Shown: positions 1 to 7,887 of the stretch, one piece after another
How the letters are laid out: every line of letters starts with the position of its first letter
Position numbering within the stretch: position 1 is the stretch's first letter
Assembly: GCA_029257045.1 (NCBI GenBank)
Contig: JARIDB010000027.1
Coordinates: forward strand, 1 to 35,771
Reading direction: 5' to 3'
Source of the DNA: Clostridium sp.
GTDB lineage: Bacteria; Bacillota; Clostridia; Clostridiales; Clostridiaceae
DNA: 35,771 nucleotides
Notes under the pieces: model-generated
The model's database searches: none
What the model was told of the DNA's origin: nothing
Seen by the model: the letters and a program-made list of their open reading frames with translations, nothing else
Position numbers and translations under genes: made by a program

Positions 1-592
1 TAAACTCTATATACCCTTTATCTAGCTTATATAATAACTTTTCTTCACCACTTTTTATATTATATGTAAAAATGCCATTAGTCTTATTATTATCTATCCC
101 ATAATAAACTAGTATGTCTTTTCTAATCCAATCAACTAAATTTCCAGATATAGAAACATTGCTATTAATATTAACATATTCTAAGGTTTCCATATCCTTT
201 ATTTTTAAATCTAGATAATCACCTTTAATAAAATAAGAAATATAACTTCCATCTGAAGATAACTTAGGATTTTGTAATATATTATTTTCTTCAATTGTAA
301 TACTTTTCCCCTTATGGTTTATCTTATATTCACCTTTTTCATTATATATAAATTTCTTACTTTCACTATTGTAGGCTGTGATAATATCATCACTATCTAT
401 TTTTTCATAATTTCCTTTATTATAATTATATATTTCATAACTGCCATTTTTATCTAATGCAATAGCACCTTTATTCATTTTTAACTGTTCAATAACTTCA
501 TCTTCCTTCTTTGTACATCCAATTAACATAATTGGAATAAGAAGTGCAATTACTGCAATGTAAACAAATTTATTATTAATTAATCTAATCAT
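1..592 (-). CDS. Putative lipoprotein with TolB/WD40-like beta-propeller repeats (3' end outside window)
   Basis: I translated this frame by hand; it stays open from the ATG at 590-592 to the window edge (197 codons seen, C-terminus missing). The N-terminus is a lipoprotein signal: MIRLINNK, a hydrophobic stretch, then the lipobox LIGC followed by TKKEDE, so Cys is near residue 24. The mature part has short beta-rich repeats such as NPKLSSDGSYISYF, which resemble the PDGxxIAF signature of TolB-type propellers, so an extracytoplasmic membrane-anchored protein is likely. A GAGGT ribosome-binding site precedes the ATG by a few bases. It is divergent from rqcH. The specific function is unknown; the lipoprotein call is firm, the propeller call is an inference from repeat style. 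Confidence 0.75.
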   Translation of the reverse strand, partial: MIRLINNKFVYIAVIALLIPIMLIGCTKKEDEVIEQLKMNKGAIALDKNGSYEIYNYNKGNYEKIDSDDIITAYNSESKKFIYNEKGEYKINHKGKSITIEENNILQNPKLSSDGSYISYFIKGDYLDLKIKDMETLEYVNINSNVSISGNLVDWIRKDILVYYGIDNNKTNGIFTYNIKSGEEKLLYKLDKGYIEF

Positions 593-627
593 TTTACCTC
601 TAACCCATTTCTATCTATTTATTAAAA

Positions 628-648
628 CTTATTTCTTATTTCTTATTT
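628..648. repeat. Three tandem copies of CTTATTT
   Basis: Three perfect 7-bp tandem repeats lie in the leader of the lipoprotein gene (AAATAAG x3 on its sense strand), between the divergent lipoprotein and rqcH genes. This could be simple-sequence drift in AT-rich DNA. The lipoprotein gene's own promoter was not clearly identified nearby. Confidence 0.6.
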
Positions 649-671
649 ATATTCTTTATAATATTGCCCCA

Positions 672-700
672 TTGATATATCTTTTATTTAAATGTATACT
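672..700 (+). promoter_or_regulatory. Putative sigma-A promoter of rqcH
   Basis: TTGATA at 672-677 and TATACT at 695-700 are separated by exactly 17 bp, a near-consensus vegetative promoter pointing into rqcH. The expected transcription start is about 25-30 bases before the rqcH start codon. Confidence 0.65.
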
Positions 701-735
701 AACCTTATTGTATTACCAAAGAAAGGATGATCATT

Positions 736-2475
736 ATGGCCTTAGATGGTGTCTATTTATATAGTTTAGTATATAATTTAAAAAAATCACTAATAAATTC
801 TAAAATTGATAAAGTCAATCAACCCGAAAAAGATGAAGTAATTCTAACTCTTAGAAAAGATAGAAAAAATATTAAGTTATTATTATCCGCTTCTTCTAAA
901 TTTCCAAGAATTCATTTAACTGAAGCAATAAAGCCTAACCCTATTAAAGCACCTATGTTTACCATGGTTATGAGAAAATATTTAATAGGTGGTAAAATAA
1001 CTGACATTTCTCAAATTGACGGTGATAGATTAATAAAAATTCATATAGAATCTACTGATGAACTTGGTTTTGATAGTAAGTATTTGTTAATCGTTGAAAT
1101 AATGGGACGTCATAGTAATATAACTTTAGTTAGAGAAAGAGATAATAAAATAATGGAATGTATTAAACATGTCTATCAAGATGTAAACTCTTTTAGAGTT
1201 TCATATCCTGGTGCTACTTATGTTTATCCTCCAAAATCTACTAAGCTTAACCCATATACCTTTACTAAAGAAGAATTTAATGAATTCTTAAGTACTAATC
1301 ATATTGAATTAGATAAAAACTTCTTTTCACAGACCTTTACTGGTATAGGAAAATCTCTTTCAGAAGGCATTTACAAAAAATTACTACAGTATAATAATAA
1401 CATAAATATTGACTATATTTTTAATTTCTTTAAAAATTTTATATTAAATTTAGATGATAACTTTTCTTATAGAATTTATAAAGATCAAAATGTTTTTAAA
1501 GATTTTCATTGTGTTCCATTAGATTTTGTTAATTATAATTATATTGAAGTTGAAAATCCAAACATCCTTCTTGACAATTTTTTTTCAACAAAGGATAAAC
1601 AAGATAGATTATTAAATAAATCCTCTGATTTACAAAAATTAATTAATACTAATATTGATCGTTGTGAAAATAAATCTAAGAAACTTAATATTACATTAAA
1701 AGATTGTAAAACAAAAAATTCATATAAAATTAAAGGAGATTTATTAACTTCTTATATTTATCAATTAAAGAAAGGTCAAAAAGAAATAACTTTACTTAAT
1801 TTTTATAAAGAAGAAGAGGAATATATAACTATTGATTTAGATGAAAATAAGAGTCCTTCTGAAAATATTCAAAAATTATATAAAAAATATAATAAACTGA
1901 AGAAATCTGAAGAAGCTGCTTATGAGCAACTTGAAAAAAATGAAGAAGAACTTAAATATTTAAATTCTGTTTTAACAAATATTTTAAATTGCGAATCTTA
2001 TTTAGAAATTGATGATATAAAAAAAGAACTTATTGAAAGTGGATATTTAAGATATAAAAAATCTCAAAGTAACAACAAAAAAGAGAAGTCATCAAAACCT
2101 CTTCACATAATATCTTCTGAAGGTATAGATATTTATATTGGAAAAAATAATATTCAAAATGACTATTTAAGCTTAAAGTTTGCAAATAAAAATCATATAT
2201 GGCTTCATACTAAAAACATTCCAGGTTCCCATGTAATTATTACCTCTGAAAATCCTAGTGATATATCATTAGAAGAAGCTTCTATTTTAGCAGCTTACTA
2301 TAGTAAAGCTAAAAATTCTACTAAAGTTCCTGTTGATTATACAAAGGTTAAGAATTTGAAGAAGCCAAATGGTTCTAAACCAGGTATGGTAATTTATCAT
2401 ACTAATAATACAATACTTGCAAATCCAGAATTATATAATAGTTTCAACTTTGATGATAATAAAATATTAAAATAA
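736..2475 (+). CDS. rqcH: RqcH / Rqc2-NEMF (NFACT) ribosome quality-control protein
   Basis: Bacterial Rqc2 homologue (older annotations: fibronectin-binding protein FbpA). It binds obstructed 50S subunits carrying peptidyl-tRNA and directs C-terminal alanine tailing. The NFACT-N domain opens with MALDGVYLYSLVYNL. A coiled-coil middle (about residues 300-430) and the NFACT-R domain (IYIGKNN...WLHTKNIPGSHVII, then VDYTKVKNLKKPNG) follow. Two in-frame ATGs exist, at 727 and 736. The second is chosen because AAAGGA lies 8 bases before it and because it puts the Asp-Arg pair in IDGDRLIKI at residues 97-98, the numbering of the functional D97/R98 pair known in Bacillus subtilis RqcH. The length of 579 aa is normal. 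It is monocistronic and convergent with the RNA methyltransferase gene. Confidence 0.95.
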   Translation: MALDGVYLYSLVYNLKKSLINSKIDKVNQPEKDEVILTLRKDRKNIKLLLSASSKFPRIHLTEAIKPNPIKAPMFTMVMRKYLIGGKITDISQIDGDRLIKIHIESTDELGFDSKYLLIVEIMGRHSNITLVRERDNKIMECIKHVYQDVNSFRVSYPGATYVYPPKSTKLNPYTFTKEEFNEFLSTNHIELDKNFFSQTFTGIGKSLSEGIYKKLLQYNNNINIDYIFNFFKNFILNLDDNFSYRIYKDQNVFKDFHCVPLDFVNYNYIEVENPNILLDNFFSTKDKQDRLLNKSSDLQKLINTNIDRCENKSKKLNITLKDCKTKNSYKIKGDLLTSYIYQLKKGQKEITLLNFYKEEEEYITIDLDENKSPSENIQKLYKKYNKLKKSEEAAYEQLEKNEEELKYLNSVLTNILNCESYLEIDDIKKELIESGYLRYKKSQSNNKKEKSSKPLHIISSEGIDIYIGKNNIQNDYLSLKFANKNHIWLHTKNIPGSHVIITSENPSDISLEEASILAAYYSKAKNSTKVPVDYTKVKNLKKPNGSKPGMVIYHTNNTILANPELYNSFNFDDNKILK

Positions 2476-2512
2476 AAATGTGAACATAGGATAAGCTATT
2501 ATAATTCCTTAA

Positions 2513-2540
2513 AAAAAGGAAGTCTTACGACTTCCTTTTT
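2513..2540. terminator. Bidirectional Rho-independent terminator
   Basis: A 12-bp perfect stem (AAAAAGGAAGTC / GACTTCCTTTTT) with a TTAC loop gives U-runs on both strands. It ends rqcH from the left and the RNA methyltransferase operon from the right. The methyltransferase stop codon (2539-2541) lies inside the foot of the stem. Confidence 0.9.
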
Positions 2541-3696
2541 AAATATGATTAACTAACATATTTCCTTCATTTTTAACTGTTTTATTATCAAAATATTGAT
2601 AATAATAGCATTTAATCTTACCATTATATAATTTTCTATTCTTAGAAGATTTTGTTCCAAAAGGCTTCTCAAACCCTTCAAAAGAAGTAAGAATATTATA
2701 ATCCCAATTATCATAAGTTTTCTTATACTCTCCAAATACTTTATATAGTTCTTCTATTTCTTTTTTCTCGCCTAATCTTTCGCCATAAGGAGGGTTTGAT
2801 ATAATAAAGCCATACTTATTTCCTGTAGAAAAATCTCTAAAATCTCTTTTTTGGAATTCTATATATTTACTTACACCTGCTTTTTCCGCATTGCTTCTTG
2901 CTACCTTTAAAATACTTCCATCTATATCATAGCCTATTAAGCTAATATCTTTATTTTTAATAGCTCTTTCTGCGCCTTCTCTTACCTGTTCAAAAACATC
3001 TTCATCCATTGTTGGCCAAGTTTCACAAGTAAAGCTTCTAAACATTCCTGGTGCTATATTTTGCATTATCATAGCTGCTTCTATTAATATAGTTCCTGAA
3101 CCACAAAACGGATCTATTAATTGAGAAATTTCATTCCATCTTGATATTAACACCATAGAAGCTGCTAAAGTTTCTTTAAGAGGTGCGATTCCTGCTTCTT
3201 GTCTATAGCCTCTTTTATGTAATCCTGGCCCTGAAGTATCGATTGTTAAAGTTACATTATCTTTTAGTATAGATACTTCAATTTTATATAAGGGGCCTGA
3301 CTCTTCAAATTGTTTTACTCCATATGCATTACTCATGCTATCTACTATAGCCTTTTTAACTATAGATTGACAGTCTGGTACACTATGTAATGTTGAATTT
3401 ACAGACTTACCATTAACATGCATAATCCCTTCTACGGGAATTATTTCATTCCATTTTATCTTTTTAGTTCCTTGATATAGTTCTTCAAAACTTAAAGCTT
3501 TAAATTCTCCCATATTTATTAATATTCTATCAGATGTTCTTAAATGTATATTTGCAATAGCAATATCCATTTCATCTCCTTGAAAATGAACCTTACCATT
3601 TTCAGTTTTTAAATCCTCATAGCCCAAAGCTTTAAGCTCTTTTGCTGTTATTCCTTCAATTCCAAAGGTTGTGGTTGCAATTAAATTATATTCCAT
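2539..3696 (-). CDS. THUMP-domain class I SAM-dependent RNA methyltransferase (YpsC/RlmL-type, UPF0020)
   Basis: 385-aa RNA N2-guanine methyltransferase family member. An N-terminal THUMP region (MEYNLIATTTFGIEGITAKEL) is followed by a Rossmann methyltransferase domain with LIDPFCGSGTILIEAA (SAM loop) and SNPPYGERLG (the NPPY catalytic motif of base-amino methylases). The start at 3694-3696 is chosen over an upstream in-frame ATG at 3718-3720: it has a perfect AAAGGAG six bases before it, matches the family N-terminus, and avoids overlapping pyrR. The gene starts 10 bases after pyrR stops and is last in the rluD-pyrR operon. The target is probably 23S rRNA by homology to RlmL; the exact base cannot be read from sequence. 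Confidence 0.9.
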   Translation of the reverse strand: MEYNLIATTTFGIEGITAKELKALGYEDLKTENGKVHFQGDEMDIAIANIHLRTSDRILINMGEFKALSFEELYQGTKKIKWNEIIPVEGIMHVNGKSVNSTLHSVPDCQSIVKKAIVDSMSNAYGVKQFEESGPLYKIEVSILKDNVTLTIDTSGPGLHKRGYRQEAGIAPLKETLAASMVLISRWNEISQLIDPFCGSGTILIEAAMIMQNIAPGMFRSFTCETWPTMDEDVFEQVREGAERAIKNKDISLIGYDIDGSILKVARSNAEKAGVSKYIEFQKRDFRDFSTGNKYGFIISNPPYGERLGEKKEIEELYKVFGEYKKTYDNWDYNILTSFEGFEKPFGTKSSKNRKLYNGKIKCYYYQYFDNKTVKNEGNMLVNHI

Positions 3697-3706
3697 TATA
3701 TCTCCT

Positions 3707-4246
3707 TTAATCTTCTTCATATATTTTTACTGAGTCTTCTCCATCTATTTCTGTAATTTCTACAGCTATAATCTCATTTTTTGAAGTTGGTATATTCTTT
3801 CCTACATAATCTGCTCTAATTGGTAACTCTTTATGTCCTCTATCAATAAGAACTCCTAGTTGAATTTGTTCTGGTCTACCTGAATCCATCAACGCATCTA
3901 TTGCTGCTCTAACAGTTCTACAAGTAAATAATACATCGTCTATTAGTATAACTTTTTTCCCAATAATATTTACTCCAAGGTCTATATTATTAATCATAGG
4001 TTCACCTTTAATCTCTGTTATATCGTCTCTATAAAGCTTAATATCTACATAACCTACGGGGACCTTTTCCCCTTCAATATCTTCTATATTCTTAGCTATC
4101 CTTTCTGCAATTGGGTATCCTCTTCTTTTTATACCCACTAAAACAACATCTTTCGTACCTTTGTTTTTTTCTATAATTTCATGAGAAATCCTTATTAAAG
4201 TTCTATTAATTGCCTTTTCATCTAATAAACTTGCCTTTAATCTCAA
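3707..4246 (-). CDS. pyrR: PyrR: pyr operon attenuation regulator / uracil phosphoribosyltransferase
   Basis: PRTase-fold protein that binds pyr mRNA anti-antiterminators in response to UMP and also makes UMP from uracil and PRPP. The PRPP loop is [19 protein letters not shown]; most homologues I recall have TGRT where this has TCRT. Two starts are possible. GTG at 4253-4255 gives 182 aa but forms part of TAGAGGTGG, which is itself a good SD for the TTG at 4244-4246. The TTG start gives [10 protein letters not shown], aligning residue for residue with MNQKAVILDE of B. subtilis PyrR, so I prefer it (179 aa). divIVA shows the same GTG-inside-SD arrangement. The gene overlaps the end of rluD if GTG is used. 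No pyr biosynthesis genes are nearby. Confidence 0.93.
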   Translation of the reverse strand: MRLKASLLDEKAINRTLIRISHEIIEKNKGTKDVVLVGIKRRGYPIAERIAKNIEDIEGEKVPVGYVDIKLYRDDITEIKGEPMINNIDLGVNIIGKKVILIDDVLFTCRTVRAAIDALMDSGRPEQIQLGVLIDRGHKELPIRADYVGKNIPTSKNEIIAVEITEIDGEDSVKIYEED

Positions 4247-4257
4247 ATTTTCCACCT

Positions 4258-5169
4258 CTACCCTCTTAATTTTTCAAGTATTTCTTTATAATATTCTGGT
4301 AACTCCGAATTAAATTCTATATATTTATTATCTCTTGGATGAATGAACCCAAGAGTTTTAGCATGTAAAACTTGCCCTGAAGATTTTAATTTTTGCTTTT
4401 TACTTCCATAAACCTCATCTCCTACTAAAGGATGACTAATAGAAGCCATATGTACTCTAATTTGATGAGTTCTTCCTGTTTCTAAAATACATTTAACTAA
4501 AGACATATTATTATCATATTGTTCTAATACTTTATAGTGGGTTACAGCTTGTTTGCCATCTGAAACTATTCCCATCTTTAATCTATCTTTTTTATTTCTT
4601 CCTAGTGGCTTATCTATAGTTCCCTCTTCCTTAGAAAACCTTCCTTCCACTAAAGCATAATACTCCCTTTTTATGCTATGGTCTTTAAATTGCACTGCTA
4701 AACTGTTATGAGCTTCATCATTTTTAGCTATAACTAATATTCCTGATGTATCTTTATCTATTCTATGAACTATTCCAGGTCTAATAACTCCATTAATACC
4801 TGAAAGATCTTTGCAATGGTATAGTAACCCATTTACTAATGTCCCTGTATAGTTTCCTGGTGCCGGATGTACAACTACTCCTTTATCCTTATTCACTACT
4901 ACTATATCTTGATCTTCATATATTATATCTAAATTCATTTCTTCTGCTTTAACCTCTAATTCTATAGGTTCTGGCATTTTAATTTCTATTTCATCTTCTT
5001 TTTTTAATTTATAATTACTCTTAACTACCTTATTATCAACAAGAATCAAATTTGAATCTATTAACCCCTGAATAAAGGATCTTGATTTTCCCTCTATAAC
5101 TAAAGATAAATATTTGTCTATTCTTATTCCCATATCTTTTCCTTCTATTTTAAATATTATTTCTTTCAT
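4258..5169 (-). CDS. rluD: RluD-family 23S rRNA pseudouridine synthase
   Basis: 303 aa with an N-terminal S4 RNA-binding domain (about residues 14-75: [20 protein letters not shown]) and a catalytic domain carrying [12 protein letters not shown], whose Asp is the catalytic nucleophile of the RluA/RluC/RluD family. [10 protein letters not shown] is the second family signature. A GGAGA site lies about 9 bases before the ATG. It is first in a three-gene operon with pyrR and the RNA methyltransferase, behind its own promoter. In many Firmicutes lspA lies just upstream of this gene; here the preceding gene is divIVA and lspA is absent. The family is certain; the exact target uridines are inferred. 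Confidence 0.93.
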   Translation of the reverse strand: MKEIIFKIEGKDMGIRIDKYLSLVIEGKSRSFIQGLIDSNLILVDNKVVKSNYKLKKEDEIEIKMPEPIELEVKAEEMNLDIIYEDQDIVVVNKDKGVVVHPAPGNYTGTLVNGLLYHCKDLSGINGVIRPGIVHRIDKDTSGILVIAKNDEAHNSLAVQFKDHSIKREYYALVEGRFSKEEGTIDKPLGRNKKDRLKMGIVSDGKQAVTHYKVLEQYDNNMSLVKCILETGRTHQIRVHMASISHPLVGDEVYGSKKQKLKSSGQVLHAKTLGFIHPRDNKYIEFNSELPEYYKEILEKLRG

Positions 5170-5205
5170 TTTATAAAATCTCCATATTTCTCTTAATCTT
5201 TACAT

Positions 5206-5235
5206 ATTATAATACATTTAATACTAATACCTCAA
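5206..5235 (-). promoter_or_regulatory. Putative promoter of rluD-pyrR-methyltransferase operon
   Basis: On the minus strand TTGAGG (5230-5235) and TATAAT (5206-5211) are spaced by 18 bp, just downstream of the divIVA terminator and about 35 bp before the rluD start. Confidence 0.6.
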
Positions 5236-5255
5236 TATAAATTTTAAAGAAAGAA

Positions 5256-5278
5256 AAAATCCGTATAAAACGGATTTT
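5256..5278 (-). terminator. Rho-independent terminator after divIVA
   Basis: A 9-bp stem (AAAATCCGT / ACGGATTTT) with a 5-nt loop is followed by a T-rich run on the minus strand. It closes the ftsQ-to-divIVA block and separates it from rluD. Confidence 0.8.
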
Positions 5279-5295
5279 ATGTATTAATTTAAAAA

Positions 5296-5886
5296 TTAAT
5301 TTTTTGCGAAGAAACTTTTTATTTCAGACATATCATCATTATACTCTTCTTCTATTTCTTCTATGTTTTTATTAGTAATTTCAATTTTATCAACTGCAAC
5401 TTCCTTAATAGGTTCTAATACATTGTAATTTTTAATTAAATCCTTTTCTAATTCATCAAAGGTTTCTGTTTGAGCATTCATAAAGTTTCTAAACTTTGCC
5501 CTAAACTTTATAAAATCTTGTTTAACTTTTTCATACTCATCATTAATTGATATAACATCATTATGAGATTTATCTAATATCTTCTTTGCAGTTTCATTAG
5601 CATTCCTTGTTATTAATTCAGCTTCCTTTTGAGAGCTTTCTCTTGCTTGTTCTGCTGCATTTTGTGCAAGTAATAATGTGTTTTGTATTGTATTTTCAAT
5701 CTTAACATAATGCTCTAATTTTTCATTTACTCTTGATAGATTTTCCTTCATTCTTGAATTTTCTTTATAAAGTTCTTCATAATTTTCAATTATTTCATTT
5801 ATAAATTCATCAACTTCGTCACTATCATATCCTCTAAAACTTTTCTTAAACTCCTTATTGCTTATATCCATTGGAGTAAGCTTCAT
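5296..5886 (-). CDS. divIVA: DivIVA cell-division / polar scaffold protein
   Basis: 196-aa coiled-coil protein that binds negatively curved membrane at septa and poles. The N-terminus MKLTPMDISNKEFKKSFRGYDSDEVDEFI is the conserved DivIVA lipid-binding domain, followed by long heptad-rich segments (about residues 27-75 and 80-150) and an acidic tail. The ATG at 5884-5886 is chosen; an upstream in-frame GTG three codons earlier is part of the SD (TAGAGGTGA, 6-base spacing). It is last in the ftsQ...sepF-ylmH-divIVA run, 11 bases after ylmH, and is followed by a terminator. Confidence 0.95.
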   Translation of the reverse strand: MKLTPMDISNKEFKKSFRGYDSDEVDEFINEIIENYEELYKENSRMKENLSRVNEKLEHYVKIENTIQNTLLLAQNAAEQARESSQKEAELITRNANETAKKILDKSHNDVISINDEYEKVKQDFIKFRAKFRNFMNAQTETFDELEKDLIKNYNVLEPIKEVAVDKIEITNKNIEEIEEEYNDDMSEIKSFFAKN

Positions 5887-5897
5887 AAAAATCACCT

Positions 5898-6665
5898 CTA
5901 TTTATATTTTTTTACTAAAATTTTATGTTTACCACTTTTTGTATCGCCAATTAGATTACCTATAATAAATTTTCCGGTACCTCTAATGGTTATCCTATCA
6001 TCAAATTTAATCTCTTGACTTTTATCTTTAGATTTTACATAGTTTAAAAGAACCTTTCCATTATCAATAAATTGAACGCCTATACTTCTTGAAGCATTTA
6101 TTAGTTTTGCTACTACAGAATCTATTCTTAATGATTTTACATTTATAATAATTTCTTCAAATTGTAAAGAAGGTACCTTATGTAAATCTTCAATTACCTT
6201 TATTTCTACTGGAGATCTTCCTATTTTATTTAAATTCAAAATAATATAATTGCTTATATCTTCAGTTACAGGCAAATAACAAGAATTCTCTATTAAAATT
6301 AAATCTCCTAGTTTATTTCGTTCTATTCCTAAAGACATAATAGCTCCTAAATAATCTTTATGTTTAAGTGTTGAAAAACTTGATTTATTTTCTATTTTTA
6401 AAATTATTATAGGAAAAGGAACATCATAAATATTATTAAATGAAACCATTCTTCTTTCTGATTCGCTAAATATTCCATTAGCTTCAAATTGAAACTTTTC
6501 ATTTCTACAATTATATTCAAAAAAACTCCATAAATTAGGATTTAAAAAAGAACTCGTAAATACAGGTATATCTTTTTCATAAGCTAATTTATACTTTTCA
6601 TAAACCTTTATTGCATCTTTTTCCTCTTCCTCATTAAAATAACTTAAAATAGTTTCTTTATTTAT
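5898..6665 (-). CDS. ylmH: YlmH, S4-domain RNA-binding protein, apparent AUA start codon
   Basis: Firmicute cell-division-cluster protein that binds RNA through a C-terminal S4 domain (here ISNYIILNLNKIGRSPVEIKV, then SLRIDSVVAKLINASRSIGVQ); B. subtilis YlmH also acts on stalled 50S subunits. The first ATG (6447-6449) gives only 183 aa and would remove about 72 residues of continuous coding sequence, including FLNPNLWSFF and ANGIFSESERR, which look like the conserved YlmH N-terminal domain. Reading upstream, the frame has no ATG, GTG or TTG before an in-frame TAG at 6666-6668. Directly after that stop lies ATA AAT AAA GAA, preceded by a strong TAGGAGGAG with 6-base spacing. Starting at ATA (6663-6665) gives 255 aa, the normal length. 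Alternatives are a start-codon mutation or a sequencing error. Confidence 0.85.
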   Translation of the reverse strand: MNKETILSYFNEEEEKDAIKVYEKYKLAYEKDIPVFTSSFLNPNLWSFFEYNCRNEKFQFEANGIFSESERRMVSFNNIYDVPFPIIILKIENKSSFSTLKHKDYLGAIMSLGIERNKLGDLILIENSCYLPVTEDISNYIILNLNKIGRSPVEIKVIEDLHKVPSLQFEEIIINVKSLRIDSVVAKLINASRSIGVQFIDNGKVLLNYVKSKDKSQEIKFDDRITIRGTGKFIIGNLIGDTKSGKHKILVKKYK

Positions 6666-6677
6666 CTAAATCTCCTC

Positions 6678-7130
6678 CTATTTATTCCAATTAAATAAAG
6701 CTTTTGAACTTAATTCATTTTTAAGTTCATTTGTAACTTCTACATTTGATGGAGATAATAAATATACCCTATTTTCAATTTCTTGTAATGTAGCTCCTAA
6801 AACATAACAAGAGCCACTAATAAAATCAACTAATCTTTGAGCAACCTTTGTTTCTAATGTTGTAGCATTAACTAATACTATCTTTCTTGCTTTAATTGCA
6901 TCTGCTATTTCTCTTGCATCATCGTAATCATTAGGTTTTGTAATCATAACCTTTGCTGTAGATGCTGAATGAATGTTTACAACTTTATTACCTTTTTGTT
7001 TTGAAAAAATTGGTTCTATATCTTCTTGAATTCCACTATCTTCCTCCATTGAATCTTCTATTTCATCGAATTCATCATCATAATCGCCCATTCCAATTAT
7101 TTCTCTAAATTTACCAAACATATTACCCAT
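6678..7130 (-). CDS. sepF: SepF cell-division protein
   Basis: 150-aa membrane-binding, ring-forming partner of FtsZ. The N-terminal amphipathic helix MGNMFGKFREIIGM is followed by an acidic linker (DDEFDEIEDSMEEDSG). The C-terminal SepF domain runs from about residue 57 (AKVMITKPNDYDDAREIADAI...VNATTLETKVAQRLVDFISG). A start at ATG 7128-7130 has AGGAGG 8 bases upstream. The stop TAG is the first part of the ylmH SD, so the two genes are probably translationally coupled. It lies between yggS and ylmH, the usual Firmicute order, but without ftsZ nearby. Confidence 0.95.
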   Translation of the reverse strand: MGNMFGKFREIIGMGDYDDEFDEIEDSMEEDSGIQEDIEPIFSKQKGNKVVNIHSASTAKVMITKPNDYDDAREIADAIKARKIVLVNATTLETKVAQRLVDFISGSCYVLGATLQEIENRVYLLSPSNVEVTNELKNELSSKALFNWNK

Positions 7131-7142
7131 TATTATTTCCTC

Positions 7143-7799
7143 CTAAATATTTCTTCTTCCAAAAATTCCTTGTCCTACTCTTATTAAAGTTGACCCTTCT
7201 TTTATAGCTTCCATATAATCATTTGTCATACCCATAGACAGAATTTCCATAGTAATATTCTTAAACTTTCTTTTATTTAGTTCATCAAAAATATTTTTTA
7301 CTTTTTTAAAGTATTTTCTATTTTCTTCTTTATTTCCTTTAGGAATTATTGTCATTATTCCTTTTACCTTACAATTATTGCAAAGTTCAACTTCTTTTAT
7401 TAAATCTTCTAACTCTTCTTCAAAAATTCCTGTTTTATTTTCTTCTCTGCCTATATTAATTTGTATTAAAGTATTAGCTATAAAATCTTTTTTTGAAAAT
7501 TCTAATTCTATCTTTTGTAATAATTTTATACTAGATAAAGAGTGTATTAAATGAACTTTTCCTACAATATATTTAACCTTATTAGTTTGTAAATTACCAA
7601 TTAAGTGCCATCTAATATCTTTATTTAATAATTCTTCTTTTTCAATAAGCTCTTGAATTTTATTTTCACCAAAATCCCTTTGTCCATTATTATATGCTTC
7701 TATTATATCTTCTAAAGATTTAGTCTTAGAAACAGCCAATAAAGTAACATTGTTAGGAAGATCATCTTTTATCCTTTTTATATTTTCTTTAATCTCCAT
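7143..7799 (-). CDS. yggS: YggS/YlmE family PLP homeostasis protein
   Basis: 218-aa alanine-racemase-fold PLP-binding protein involved in vitamin B6 and amino-acid homeostasis. LLAVSKTKS places the Schiff-base lysine at residue 25, and DFGENKIQEL and WHLIGNLQTNK follow as family signatures. The C-terminal LSMGMTNDYMEAIKEGSTLIRVGQGIFG is the PLP phosphate-binding region. AGGAGGT lies 4-5 bases before the ATG. It is upstream of sepF (gap 12 bases), and an 88-base AT-rich gap separates it from the preceding DUF881 gene, where a separate weak promoter could sit. Confidence 0.93.
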   Translation of the reverse strand: MEIKENIKRIKDDLPNNVTLLAVSKTKSLEDIIEAYNNGQRDFGENKIQELIEKEELLNKDIRWHLIGNLQTNKVKYIVGKVHLIHSLSSIKLLQKIELEFSKKDFIANTLIQINIGREENKTGIFEEELEDLIKEVELCNNCKVKGIMTIIPKGNKEENRKYFKKVKNIFDELNKRKFKNITMEILSMGMTNDYMEAIKEGSTLIRVGQGIFGRRNI

Positions 7800-7887
7800 T
7801 TAAACCTCCTACAAAAACTTATTTACATAATGTACATATTCTTCACTAAATAATAAATTCCTTTAATTTAAAAAATTTTTTTATATT

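Noticed and set aside
2539-3720. Longer start for the RNA methyltransferase (ATG 3718-3720)
   Set aside because: It would overlap pyrR and has a poor SD, while ATG 3694-3696 has a perfect AAAGGAG and the family N-terminus.
4180-4300. PyrR-responsive attenuator upstream of pyrR
   Set aside because: pyrR follows rluD with no leader, and no anti-antiterminator or terminator pair is visible.
5898-6449. YlmH as a 183-aa protein starting at ATG 6447-6449
   Set aside because: It would discard about 72 codons of intact coding sequence with YlmH-like content, and no SD suits that ATG.
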